Origin: Metopolophium dirhodum
Lineage: Eukaryota > Arthropoda > Insecta > Hemiptera > Aphididae
NCBI RefSeq assembly: GCF_019925205.1
Contig: NC_083567.1
Location: forward strand, 1,612,001 to 1,676,000
Direction: 5' to 3'
Length of the DNA: 64,000 bases
Shown here: piece by piece, positions 1-12,132 of the stretch
Layout of the letters: each line of letters opens with the position of its first letter
How positions within the stretch are numbered: the stretch's first letter is position 1
Position numbers and translations under genes: made by a program
The notes under the pieces: model-generated
Database searches by the model: none
What the model was told of the DNA's origin: nothing
Seen by the model: only the letters and a program-made list of their open reading frames with translations

Positions 1-1139
1 CACACTCACAAAATACACCAGCTATACAATACACGTCATGTTCTGTAGGTATTTGATATACGATTTTCCCGCAGTGGTTTCCACCGGTGCGCATATTATT
101 ATTATTACTGTTATACTATTATTGTGTATATTATAGGCACACACGACGATGGTTCAGTGGAGCAGTGCAAGCTGCATATATATAGGTATGCCGGTATTAT
201 TATTCTTATTATGCGAGGTCATTATATATATAGCTCTCATATTATTATACATCTAGCCCGTGGCGCGAGTGTGTCAGTGTAATACGACGATCGAGCCGAT
301 GGGGATTATTATTATATATATATATAGGTACGTGATGTGAAGATAAAAAAAAATTCAAAACTGATACAATAAACAATGCCGTTCGCCGTCGCCGGTACGC
401 GGGTTTTAGTTTTTTTTATATTATACTTCATTGTGTCCGGATTTTGAGTGTATTATATTGTATATACGTATAGTCGAGCTCGCCGGGACCCGACCGGGGC
501 AAGTATTGTTGTACTGTGTCGTTGTATATACTGCTGCACATTATAAAATAATAATATATAATAATATTATAATACACGCGCATGTCTGGCTTGCGCGGTG
601 TATAGATTATATTATATAGCTGATAAGGTTCAAAGGGATGTGTTTGTTATTATCATACCTATTATATAATATATTTATTGTGTTCCAGAAGAATAACTCG
701 CGTATGTCTGTGCGTGTACTCGGCCCGCGGGCATGAAATAATGATCGATCACGGGGGACGGTGACGTGAACGACTGCTGTGACGTCTGGCCGAGGAATAG
801 ATGGAAATTATCGGATGGTGTGGCAGCGAGCGCGTGTAGTCGTCGTGATTACCACGAGGAGTCGACGTGTGTTCGATAAATGAATAAAACATTATCGTAT
901 GCCTTCATGGTAAGCCCATGAATCCTATAGCACATAATATTATATGTCACGTGAATTTTACGTGACGAGTGTGCGATAGTTTACCAATAATTGCGCTTAA
1001 AACGACTTTTTCATCTGAAGGTCGACATTGTAGGGATACTAACAAATATTGTTGGGTCGGTTGCATTTTCAGGGTTGAGAGACCAATATTATTATTGCAT
1101 TCGGCAATTCTCAGGGTTGATATCATATACGATGGGTAT
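1..1139. other. No supportable gene
   Basis: AT-rich DNA with GA/GC-richer islands near 700-860. Short ORFs here are AT-runs without domain features. Confidence 0.5.
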
Positions 1140-1440
1140 ACCAATAATTAGGGCGGCTACCCTCTCACTAGGGAAGCTGACCTCTCCGAAGGAGAAGAGA
1201 CGTTCAGACTCTTCTACAAAATGGAAGAAGAGATTCTGACTCTCAAAGAAATTGAAGAAAGTGCCCGTCAGCCGGCAGGGGCTACAGACGATTGAACCCT
1301 CATTACGAGATTCAAGAGCGGCGGGCTTCGGTCAGCTCGAGAAAAGGAAGAGTACGAGATGTCTAGGATGGTTGGCATCGCCGGTGCGAGAAGACTTCGA
1401 ACGCAGTATATCTAACGGAATAACATGATGTAAGGGGATG
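1140..1440 (+). other. GC-richer block of unknown origin
   Basis: Coding-like base composition (GAAGAAGAG, GGCGGGCTTCGG) but every frame is broken within about 80 codons. It may be a retroelement remnant. No domain recognised. Confidence 0.3.
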
Positions 1441-1778
1441 GTCCGGGGCCTGTCTTGGCTATCCCTATGTGGCTACGCCATTGTAAATGAGTATTGTAAG
1501 GCATCATGAGATCGTAGCATACGCATACATACCAACTACCAGCATATCGATACATACATATCGATCGCTGTGGAAGGCATGCTCCGACTCGTGCGAGCCG
1601 AAACCAAAGTTCTTGCACATTTTCATGAATACACAATGCTGCATGGGAGTTAAGCAATGTGATAAACAGTTCGGCTCCCATATAATATGCATACTTGGAA
1701 AAAAAAAAAGCTATGCCAATAATAATAATTGTGCTGGACATTAGCTGTTGGTCACGTAAATCTAAATTATGTGAAAGT

Positions 1779-1798
1779 AGGTTAGGTTAGGTTAGGTT
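1779..1798 (+). repeat. Interstitial TTAGG array
   Basis: Four AGGTT units in a row, the insect telomere repeat. A three-unit array in the opposite orientation is near 33873-33888. Both are too short to be telomeric ends. Confidence 0.7.
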
Positions 1799-2449
1799 CT
1801 TTAAGTTTTTTTTGATATTCAGTACAACAGACTACGCGTTAGTTACCTTCATACTTGAGTAAAATTAAAACATACAATAACCAACACTTTGATATTATAA
1901 ATAACCAGCTCATCCAGCGCACTTCGACGCCCGTAAAAAATGACAACTCTTAAAAAGAAAGTGATTGCTCCACTCTTTTTGGGTGTAACTCGTTGCAGTA
2001 AGAGCAACTCAGCCACCCTGCTAAGAAATACGTCGCAGAAAATGTGCGACAGCATATTAAGTAGCCTGCAATAGGTAATTCACCGCAATTAAACACGTCA
2101 GTGAGCGGTTTAAGTGCAATTCGACTACCTTGGCAGGCAAATTGCGAAAATTTGATTGGATGCATGCTTGTACTCGATCTGTCCAATTAACCAATGACAA
2201 CTATAATATCCTAACAAATACTAATTTCTTCTAATTATTGCTCCCGTAACTGACAGCAACCGTTTATAAACAAAAATGTCCATCGTTACTCTCAAAATCC
2301 CTGTTTGAGCACCTCTCCGGAATGGACCTACCGGGTCCCATTACGAATCTAGATTACCCCGGGAAGTCAGATCCACTCAAACACAGTCAACAAATGTCAT
2401 CAAAATCATTCCAGCCGTTTAGGAATGCATAAAGGAGGAATAAACATTA

Positions 2450-3900
2450 GTGTTTCCACAAATTATAATAAACGTTGAACAGTGATCTACAACAAACCCA
2501 TTACGCGGATGATAAATAGCTTGTGAAAATGGAAACTTGATTTCGCGAGTATTGGTAAAGCCAATAGTATCACTCAAATTCAAACTTAATACATTATATA
2601 CATTGATTATAAATTTAACTTGTATAATGACATTTTATGAATGTCCCGATTCTTGTGTAGAATATTGGCTCAAATGCAGCTACCGATTAATTTTTTAAAT
2701 GCAGGAATAGGTGTTATTTTTTTTCGAAAACCAAATATATTCAACCGGTTTATTAGTAGGTTATGTTATCAATTTATAAATATAATAATTGTAATAAGAT
2801 TCAAGCTAAGTTAGTATACGTATCATATCTTACTATATAGTATATAAATATATAAACGTATTATAATGTTATTGAACTATGCTGAAATAAATACATAATA
2901 AATAATAATAGGTATGAATAAGCTTGTTGATTTTTCGGGTAGCAAATATTTATAATTATAGAATTGAAATTTCTAATGAACTTGACAGTAAAATGTTTTG
3001 ATGAAAATGTATCTAATTGTTCACAAATGGTTAGTGAAAAGTACAAATGAAAAAAATTTAATAAAGTTTCCATTTTTGTGTAATATTTAATGTTACGTAT
3101 TTTCATACAAAAGTTATAGAAATTAAAACAAACTTTTAATATGATTGTATTGTTTTGTGATATTATTAATATAAATGAAAATTATGCAGTTTGACATCTC
3201 AATGAAATTACTTAATATGTAAAATGTATATTATAAATATACTAGCTGGTGCCGCCATCATTATAATATTTATTACGTTAAATTAAATATGCTATTATAT
3301 AATAAATCAAAAATATCAGTATAAAAGTGTTTAAACAATCAAATGAACATAGTGTCTTTTGAACTTAAAAAAAATAAAGGTTTGCCCAAGGGATTCAAAT
3401 ATTTATCAATTTAACATGGAAAGAAAGTATAAAAACTTTTGATTTTTAAAATGGAAATCGTACAAAAGCTTCATCTTTTATACATTTCACAACTATTGAT
3501 TCGTTTCAATATAAATTCAACAGTCCAAATCTATCTGACATCGTTGCACGTGACACCAAACATTTCTACAGTAAGATGAAATATGATATTATAATTAAGT
3601 GTTGACCGTACCGAGCTTGTACCAAAACAGTGAACTTCGTAAATGAAACAATAGGTATTCCGTATAATATTACTGAAACACCAAAACCATGGATAATAAC
3701 TTAAAAACTATTAGATATCATTTTTACCAACACAGAGACAGAAGTATATTTTTATAATGAAATTAATGAAAACACACTGTTTTGTTTACTTTATGTTGTA
3801 TTGGTCGTCTAATACAACATAATAATATATGATTTAATATAGTGTCAAAAATCAAAAGTACCTATCAAGCAGTTAACCATTTTTCACTGTTATAACAATA
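2450..3900. other. No supportable gene
   Basis: AT-rich sequence; frames are broken everywhere and no splice-bounded exon was seen. It lies downstream (minus strand) of the cysteine-rich exon. Confidence 0.5.
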
Positions 3901-4194
3901 TTATAATAAATATAATAAGTATATTATATTATAATGTAAAATACATGATTTACACGGAATATGGTGACAGTTCGGAATAGCCAAATAACCATTTCGAAAG
4001 TGAAATCCCATTGCCTCACAGTATAAGTTGGCAAGAAAAGTGACTGTGCCATCGTGCTTTTTCTTTCCATGACACGAACCACGGTAAGAACCGCAATGTG
4101 AAGAGTCCCCAAGGCAAAAACCATCATGGCCAGAATAACCAACAGGTGGAGCAGACTTCGTAACAACCACCACGAGAAGAAGCAATGTGGTGGC
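3901..4194 (-). CDS. Exon of a putative cysteine-rich secreted protein
   Basis: On the minus strand, acceptor AACCTCTATAG is followed by an open frame starting ATTLLLLVVVVTKSAPP, which looks like the C-terminal part of a signal peptide with a cleavage region. A glycine-rich mature part follows with seven cysteines, including C-X6-C-X6-C (CLGDSSHCGSYRGSC), then YC, NC and C-K-S-C. There is no ATG; the first codons would come from an upstream exon (above 4200) that I could not place. The last 15 codons are AT-rich and hydrophobic, so a donor near GTGTAAAT may end the exon around 3952. I recognise no family. An antimicrobial or salivary secreted peptide is possible but unproven. Confidence 0.4.
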   Translation of the reverse strand, partial: ATTLLLLVVVVTKSAPPVGYSGHDGFCLGDSSHCGSYRGSCHGKKKHDGTVTFLANLYCEAMGFHFRNGYLAIPNCHHIPCKSCILHYNIIYLLYLL

Positions 4195-4890
4195 CTATAG
4201 AGGTTATGTAGATTTGGGAGATTAGATGATTTGAAAATGTTAGAAATAACTAATTATTACTATTGATTTATCAATATAAATAATTTGTGAAAATGATTTA
4301 AGTATAATGAATACTGAGAATACTACATCTAATATTACGTATAGTTTATATTTTTCTAAAACCATATTTAAGGATTATTATCCTTAGTACGAACATTTTA
4401 ATAACTCAGAAACTACTTGTTAGAATTTTGATTTAGATACATAAATATTTTAATGAGAATCACCCATAATAAGAGGAATTTTTATTTGAAAAATTTAAGT
4501 TTGTATCGCCACATGACACTCCTTAAGTAGATGTTATTAAAGAGCTGTATTCAGCGTTATGCTCAGTGTCAGTATACTTAGATTTGATTTGAATTCTACC
4601 TAGACGGGCTATCACAAGTCAAGGATGAGAATATGAGATACATTCAAACCTAGTAACTACACCTATATAGCGTATATTATTATATGACTATAAACGATTT
4701 TCCACAAAAATCAAACTGCACACAGGCGAAGCCGGAATATTCAGCGGGTATTATTATAACTTCAAGTAGTTATGCATTTACATACATACACACTATTTAC
4801 TCACACGTTAATACAAAAAAAATCAATATAACAGGTATAACGTTTGCCAAAAAATGTAAAAAAATGTTATTCTATTGTATGATAAACTAG

Positions 4891-5770
4891 CTGAACCCGT
4901 GCACTTCGTTTCCCGTTAAATATACTAACTCTATAATATAGTCATATTATGACTCAAACTTTGTTCAATTCGTTATTTAATATTCGGTGTATGGTGTTCA
5001 AAATTAATCTTAACTTTTCCGTTGTCTAGAATAAAAATTCTGATTCGCAGCAGTATATTATCAAGTAGGCAATCTATCTGCGGTAGATCGCGGACACCAT
5101 GCTGTTTGCACGTAAGTGTATGATTTAACTCTAAAGTATAAAAGTTATACCAAGTTTGTCATATTCTACCTATGGTGGATTAATATAATCAATTAATACA
5201 AAATCCTAACCTAACCGTACTAAAATCAGATTAATAAAAAATACCAAATTTAACCATTTTTAAATTAACCTATCTTCTTCCCAGAGATCTAATCCACACA
5301 CAAACATTCAATTATATATAATATATAAAATGATGCATTTGTTTGTATGTTCAGGATAAACTCCGAAACTACTGAACCGATTTCGAAAATTCTTTCAACA
5401 ATAGAAAGCCACATTATTTGTGAGTGTCATAGGCTAATTTAAAAAGGGAAGTGATCACCCCCGGTAGGGGCTCAAACAGGAATTTTGAGATTTACGATAG
5501 AAATTTTTGTTTTTTAATGGTTGCTATGGGTTATATATATATATAGATAAAAATAATTGTATAGACGATGTTGTTTTTTTTGGCCATGTCGCCAGGTGTG
5601 CACTTAAGAGGCCATAACTCCGGAACCACTTATTCTACAGCGTACAAACTTCACAGAAACCATCTACATATCAATCTTAATATGCCCTGAAATTTTTATT
5701 GAAATCGGTTGGGTGGATCTTGAGTTATAAAATGTATTCAAAATGTACACTTATTTTTATATATATAGAT
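4891..5770 (+). mobile_element. Dispersed repeat (LINE- or SINE-tail type)
   Basis: It begins CTAGCTGAACCCGTGCACTT and includes the phrase ACTACTGAACCGATTTCGAA, ending in TATATATAGAT. It is absent from the intact gene copy (boundary at 17100). Related pieces are at 2260-2440 and 40782-41040. The tail phrase is common in insect non-LTR or SINE-like elements; I do not assign a clade. Confidence 0.5.
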
Positions 5771-5839
5771 GAAAAAACGACTTATTAGAACATTATCTTT
5801 TTTGTGGTGAATGGAAATGGACTATAGGATCAGATCGCA

Positions 5840-5876
5840 TATAAAAGAAATCGAGAAATATTGTTTTATATCATTC
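5840..5876 (+). promoter_or_regulatory. Intact TATA and initiator of the pseudogene copy
   Basis: TATAAAAG (5840-5847) and TCATTC (5871-5876) keep the spacing seen at the functional copy. Confidence 0.45.
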
Positions 5877-5925
5877 ATTATTCAACGTTCTCATTATTTT
5901 TATTATTTTCTTATATTAAATCAAA

Positions 5926-5943
5926 ATGATTTTTTTTAAGTAA
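5926..5943 (+). pseudogene. Exon 1 relic, stop at codon 6
   Basis: ATG ATT TTT TTT AAG TAA: compared with the intact copy, codon 6 has become a stop. Homology to exon 1 continues to about 5965, where a repeat element begins. Confidence 0.65.
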
Positions 5944-5965
5944 AGCTTAATAACATTTACAACTT

Positions 5966-7283
5966 CAAAAAAGGTGGATAAGTGGATGTCGCTCTGCTGT
6001 ACAGTAGGTTACAAGTGGGTCACTGTAATGGATGGTGTTAAATTTGAATTCAATGATATAATATCATTGTATTTGTATAAGAAAAACGATTCTGAGCGAA
6101 AACGGTCAGTCATCCTATGATTTTACCAAGTATATTTGATGATATTATTGTGAATAAAGTAATTTATATATAACCTATTTACGTGGAGCCTTGTTTTAAA
6201 TTTTCAATCCTTAGCCATAAAAGTTAAAAATTTATAAATTTGAACTTTAAATGCTTATAAAAAAAATTGTGCCTATGTATTTTTAATATTTTTCAACTGC
6301 TATTAGAACGATATATCAGGAGCCTTATATTAAATTTTCACGCTTTTTTACCAAACAAATAAAAATTTATTGATATTTATAGAAAAAAAAAACTAAAAAA
6401 ATTGAAAACTGACAATGTCCGTGAACAGCTCAAAAAGAGTCAAAATATTTTCAACATTTTATGGTGTATAGAAAATGCTAATATAAATATTCAGTGAAAT
6501 TTTCAAGTATCTACAGTCATTCGTTTTTTAATTACAATAAAATAAGAAAATTGTTACATGAGAAATCGAGTAAATATCAAATGTTGTAAAAATATAAATT
6601 TCAGACGCTCATAAAAATTTAATTTAAGTTTCTTCTAGACATTTTTTTTTTGATAAAGGTAGACAAACTTATGAGTAATCTTATATTACATTTTCAAATC
6701 TTAGATTTAAAAAGAAAAATTTTTATGAATTCTCATCAAAATAATTTGCTATTTTTGTGATTTTTCCGTATTTTGTCAAAATTTGAACTTTAAATGCTTA
6801 TAATTAAAAACTGTGACTAAGGATTTTTAATTTTTTTCATCTGCCTTTGAAACAATAACCTAGGAGCCTTCTATTAAATTTTCAATCTTTTTTACTCAAC
6901 AGATAAAATTTTATTGATATTTATAGAAAAAAAAAACTAAAAAAATTTAAAACTGACAATGGCCGTAAACAGCTCAAAAAGAGTCAAAATATTTTGTAAA
7001 TTGTATGGTGTATAGAAAATGCTAATATAAACATTCAGTCAAAATTTCATGTCCCTACGGTCATTTGTTTTAGAGTTACACCAAAAACCAAAATCGATTT
7101 TCTCGAAAACAGATTTTGCGTAAAAATTCCCGTTTTTCCTTAATTTTTCTTTTGTTTTTCACGTCGCTTGTGAAAACTACTGGTAAATTTTTACCTTTGA
7201 CCCCCCAAAGTACCAACCAGATTCACTTTCCTATCAGAAAAGTTACTATTGAAGAAAATCCAAGCTATTTTACTGTTCGGTAT
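5966..7283 (+). mobile_element. Unclassified interspersed repeat, copy 1
   Basis: The element begins AAAAAAGGTGGATAAGTGGA and has no recognisable ORF. It contains an internal tandem duplication: 6230-6500 and 6780-7040 share the blocks around TTTGAACTTTAAATGCTTAT and CAGCTCAAAAAGAGTCAAAA. The same element is at 52738-54510. It separates exon 1 from the 3' part of the pseudogene copy. Confidence 0.7.
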
Positions 7284-7538
7284 TCACTTGCCTCTACATG
7301 AATGCCATAATCAACCAACGTTGACTGTAGAGACGTAACGATTTGCAGATTACTGACTTTTCATTTATGTCATACTCGCCGAATTTGTTTAGGTTAACAG
7401 AACACAGGAACCTATAGAATATTATATTATACATTATTTACTATTGGCATAGCCAGCAGTCAAGTTAAAATCGCGAAAGAGAGACTATATCGGCCCGTGG
7501 TCATTACTACATTTTTAAGTAACATAATTATTCAATTT

Positions 7539-7625
7539 GGGGGACGGATTTGCCGAGTGGACTAAGGCGTCGGTTGGAATGCGCATCGTCGTTGGTTCGA
7601 ACCTCGGCCACGAATGGTACTTCTC
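7539..7625 (+). mobile_element. tRNA-like SINE (87 bp)
   Basis: It contains an A box (TTGCCGAGTGGACTAAGGCG) and a B box (GGTTCGAACCT), as in Leu/Ser-type tRNAs. It is flanked by direct repeats TCAATTT (7532-7538, 7626-7632) and absent from the paralogous site near 29045. The acceptor stem does not pair convincingly, so I call it a retroposed tRNA-like sequence, not a tRNA gene. Confidence 0.55.
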
Positions 7626-8230
7626 TCAATTTGATATTTTTAAATAACATAATATATTTTGGTTCCAATCCAATAAAATAAAATACTCAGTTATACTTGT
7701 GTCCATATCCATATTATCTTATAAATAATTTTAAGATATATATTATGTAGATATTATTTTTGTCTTATTAGTTTAATATCAAGTTATAATGATTAATGGT
7801 TATATCTTATTATTGGCAATTAACTTTATATTAAGTCTAATACAACAGTTATTGTTTTGATATTTGACGGTACTCTTTTATTATTGGGCCTTAAATTTAA
7901 CAATTTTAAACAAATGATAAGATTATTATAAATATATTTTTTGTTTATTATCCAGAAACTTATGTAGGATTAAGTATGAAACATTTGTTATGTTTATTAT
8001 ATCACTTATCTTTAGAATACATTTTTGTTTTATAGTTTCTTAGTATAAATTTTATTAGGATGTTTTTTATTTCTACCAACAGCTATGACATTTGATAGTC
8101 GATCTCCTACTAACAAATTTGTTTTAAGTTTATTTATCACTTTTAAAATAAATCACTAGATTTTCATCTTTAATCATAACATTTTATGAATATTTTAAAA
8201 CGAATAACTACAATTCTTATTTAATTTCAG

Positions 8231-8239
8231 TTGCAGATA
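8231..8239 (+). pseudogene. 9-nt microexon relic in the upstream copy
   Basis: TTGCAGATA follows TCTTATTTAATTTCAG; the donor is GTGCGT instead of GTACGT. One base differs from the intact exon at 31955. Confidence 0.55.
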
Positions 8240-8639
8240 GTGCGTAATTATTTTCTAAAAATGTTTATTGGAGAGTAGACTGGTAGCAGTTGCACCGAAA
8301 ACGTACTTCAAGTAGTTCAATTGAACTGCCTTAATAATGGGTGGGTGGGTGTGTGAGTATTAGGTAAAACAATAGAGTATACTTCTTATTATTACTGCTA
8401 TAATTATATTAAACACAGATATTTCGTTAAATTATTTGTACATAATTAGTTGAGCCAGTTTCACAGTCATTTAATGAGGTGGATGGTTCAATTGAACTAT
8501 TTTAACTGCCAGTTTCAATTTCATTCAGTGCTACTGAGTGGGAGTGTCAATACGTCAATCAATTTATACTAAAAATTAAAAGTTAGCTTCGACTTTATGA
8601 CAGCAGAGCATTACCTAATGACCTACCAACTTTTAAATT

Positions 8640-9333
8640 CAGGGCTTGAAACCTGTTGCTGGTTTTTCCAAAAACTGGTAATTTCCCAGAATTTTGGGAA
8701 GCTAAAATCGGTTACCTTTATTTTTAGCCTAATTGTAATCTTATAGTTATCGGTTACCAGTCACCGTGACGATTTTTAAGTTAATCTAAAACGTTATAAT
8801 AACATAATATGTTTTGACAGGTTAAGAACCGATTACCGATATTTATTAATACCGAGTGCCAACTACCGTTACTCACACATAAAAATGTTAATTGTTTTAA
8901 CTCAAATATGGTAGTTAATGTCTGTTTTTATGAAATCTATATTATATCTATAACTTTGGGTGTGAATGAATTATTCTCATTTCTCAACACAATGAGTAGA
9001 ATCAACGTATTATTGTGGTTGATAAAAATGACTATGCAGTTGATTTAATTAATAGATGTTGAACATTGTAGTTTGAAGTTAAATCAACAACTTTATTGAG
9101 TTATAAACTATAATATGTTCAATTAATTTTAGCTAATTAAATAATGACGAGTATGTTGCTACTATAATATTTAATTTCTTAAATCTATTTTTAAATCATA
9201 ATACTTAAGTGTAATAAAATTAAAACTGATATTGAATCAGTTACGGTAACCAACATTTTTTTGAAGCGGTTATCGATTAATCGGTAACCTGTAATAATGA
9301 AAACTGACAATTTCTGTAATGGTTTTAATCCCA
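8640..9333. mobile_element. hAT-like non-autonomous element, upstream copy
   Basis: It starts CAGGGCTTGAAACC and ends GGTTTTAATCCC, imperfect inverted repeats around a 700-bp body rich in GGTAACC-type motifs. The counterpart at about 32126-32820 shows it predates the gene duplication. Confidence 0.45.
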
Positions 9334-9739
9334 AATTTGTATTATTCTATTTCTAATATTGTACATGAATTCAATATAAACCATATCACTTATTTTTTTT
9401 TCCTTTAGTTTTTTAAATAAACAATATATACTTTAGGGGCAAAATAGGTTTATGTGGTTAGAGCATACATATAAATTAACAGGCTACACTTGATGTGAGA
9501 AGTCATCCACTTATGATACTCACTAATATCACATTAATTACTAATTATTATTATTTGTATTTACTGTAGTTGAATTAGCGAGGGGTACGTATATATTCAA
9601 TTTAATTTAATATAAAATGTATTAAATTTATAACCATTGAGTTTAATTTTTCACCGTACAAATGGTTAATTGTAATTAAATGCTTTTAACGTTTAATAAT
9701 CTTTAGATTACACTGACTGATATAAACTATAGAATTTAG

Positions 9740-9905
9740 TTCCAGGATGGGTGACCGACCGGGTTTTTTAGAAACGAATCCTTGCCACACATACAAAAAC
9801 GTGTTTTCAACCGTTCCTCCCCTACTAACAACCTACAAACAAACAAAAATAGCTAATGGCCTAAATTGTTGGGCTCAACCTCAATAAAAAAATAAAAAAA
9901 AAAAC
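9740..9905 (+). mobile_element. 5S-like SINE, upstream copy
   Basis: GGATGGGTGACCGACCGGGT closely resembles the internal promoter region of 5S rRNA. About 110 unrelated bases and an A-rich tail with AATAAAAAAA follow. The whole unit is also at 33222-33392, inside the paralogous block. Confidence 0.45.
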
Positions 9906-9926
9906 TATAGAATTAATTATTTTTAG

Positions 9927-11843
9927 GCTACAACTCGTTTGCGCATATTTACCTTTTTTACAACTCGTTTGCGCAAAAATACACAACTCTATTGTGCACA
10001 TATATTTTAGCTACCTCTGACAAAAATCACTATTGTCAGAACTCGTTTGCGCACACATTTTCCTTCTCACTTTAACAGGCTTAGGACTGTCTGTTTATGA
10101 TATGTGTTACATAGATCGTTATAACATCATTAGTCAATATAAAAATATAAATAAATAATAATGAATAATATAAAATATAAATACAAAAATATTCTACAAT
10201 TAATATGAAGTATCGTCGTAATTATTATTATTTTAAATTAAATTTGTATGATAGAATTTATTTCCAATATTTTTTATATAAGAAGCGGCCGATAGTTTTA
10301 TTTTTATATTTATTCCACATATCTTGTAAGTATTCTTCTTTCTGTACAGTTTCCTTTCTTTTATAATTCATTACATGGTTTTGAATTGAGTTAATTTTTA
10401 AATCTGTTTCACTTTGAATTTGAATGAGTATATCAATAACTTGATGTATGTGTGGATGTGGTGTATAAAATTGGCTATTTTAATGTTTATGGAAACTTTC
10501 TGCACTCTTCGTCGTCTTGGGATTACCATTTGGTTCACAAGCCCATAAGATTGGTGGAAAATTGCTATTAGAGTCAATAAAATTTTCTAAAATATAATCT
10601 GAGAATATAAAACTAACTGCAGTACCAGGTGCTACCGCCATAAGATCTGTAAAGCCATCTGAAACTTCATTTGGTGGTAAATAACTTAAACCATAAAAAT
10701 ACTTCATCCATCTTCCAATTTCCGAATCTTTCAAGTACTCAGATAATAATATTTTATTTTGTTGTATTTGCCTGAACCAATTTTGTCCTAAATAAAAGGA
10801 ACAATCAAAAATTTTACATCGAGGAAAATTTTGCAATACCGCATTATGCGCTGCCTTTTCAAAATCAGAATGAAAATTGATTAAATAATTTCTATCCCGT
10901 CATTTCTAAGCATATATTGTTTAGTGATAGCCACATTTGTAAGTAAGTATTCGTATGCTTGTTATGTAAAAAACAATAAGCTACGGGTACGTAAAAATTA
11001 TTTTGAAAAACGTGGATCGTATAAAGTTGGACAACATGATTAGGGGCAAATGAAAAAGTTCCATCCCCAAATACGTGTTCAGAATATTTAAGTAATTCCC
11101 AATTTTTTTTACAAGTAAATATAAATATGTTTTTATCATCACTGAGAAAACAAAATTTATTACCTTGGTATTGAATGTCATTTTGCATGTTGATCAGTTG
11201 ATTTCTTGCGTCTTCAAAAGATTTTGGTAAATTTGGATAGGGTTTTTTTCTAGTTTCATACCTTCGTAGCAATTTAACATCACTGTGTTCTAAATTTGTT
11301 ATAAAATTCTCTGTATTTCGTAACTCACGGCGTATTAATTTGTTTGGTTTTATATACAAATCGTTTTCTGCACTACGTTTAACAGTACTTCTGATTATTT
11401 CTCTTGTCATTGTTCGATTATTATACTATTCATGATTATGAGAGTTGGCAACTTTTATTATTTTATTTTATTTATTAACAATAACACTCGCAGGACATTT
11501 TTTATTAGTACATCTAAAATTAAAATTTCCATTCATTAAAACACGATACTCACTAAATTTATAATAATTGTCAATATTAAAACATCGTTTTCTTCGCCGA
11601 GTTTCAAAAATATTAGGAATTTCTACGTCTATATTAAATAGTTTGCGTCGTTCAACACACTAGCCACAACTGTACTGAAACTGAACCATACATACTAAAA
11701 CTATCCTAAAAGTAGTTTAGAAAATCCAAAATGATATAATCTACACTTATAAGATAATATTGCTATAAAATATTTGATAATTTGTACTGCAGTACATGTG
11801 TGTGAATGGTTAGGTTTTTGAATGTGCGCAAACGAGTTGCAGC
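9927..11843 (-). mobile_element. MULE DNA transposon, degraded (FLYWCH plus transposase)
   Basis: The ends are inverted repeats built on CAACTCGTTTGCGCA (9927-9945 and 11825-11843), flanked by 9-bp direct repeats TATTTTTAG/TATTTTTAT. The same motif recurs at 9961 and 10040 as subterminal repeats. On the minus strand, 11640-11420 shows a FLYWCH-type zinc finger (Y-K-F...C-X5-C...H-N-H) cut by two stops. 11410-10892 holds the MULE transposase core, with the first catalytic Asp in FGDGTFSF. After a frameshift, SDFEKAAHNAV holds the second Asp, and TTKSAESFHKH near 10500 the expected Glu. The stops and frameshift mean it is not autonomous. It sits at a deletion junction in the pseudogene copy. 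Confidence 0.8.
10480..11410 (-). pseudogene. MULE transposase, frameshifted
   Basis: This is the coding part of the element above. The first segment of 172 codons (11410-10892) ends in a frameshift, and the C-terminal segment resumes at about 10891 and runs to 10480. Catalytic D, D and E can all be assigned by position, so the fold was intact before the frameshift. Introns were not needed to read it. Confidence 0.7.
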
Positions 11844-12106
11844 GTATTTTTATTCCTTATTCTAACTATATTCTGTTCTTAAATATTATAACTCCGTCAA
11901 ATCGTTGATACATACTTTTCTACTGTTTTCCTTTTTATAATTAGCAATTAGAATAATTTGTATATAATTTGTTTGCGTTTTTGATTGTTTAACTTTACTG
12001 TTAGTGATATAATATATTAAAAAATAGAGTGTGGCAAAAAATAATTACATCAGTATATTTTGTTAGATGAAAATCTATAATATGATTTAATCGTTTAAAT
12101 GTGCAG

Positions 12107-12132
12107 GTTTGAAACGGATTCAGCGTTTTTAG
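12107..12132 (+). pseudogene. Broken exon relic in the upstream copy
   Basis: Acceptor TTTAAATGTGCAG is kept, but a lost T brings TAG into the frame at 12130-12132 and the downstream donor motifs are changed. Confidence 0.5.

Noticed and set aside
1779..1798. Chromosome end or telomere-associated region
   Set aside because: Only four TTAGG units, surrounded by ordinary unique and repeat DNA.
7539..7625. Functional tRNA gene
   Set aside because: A and B boxes are present, but the acceptor stem does not pair and direct repeats show it is an insertion.
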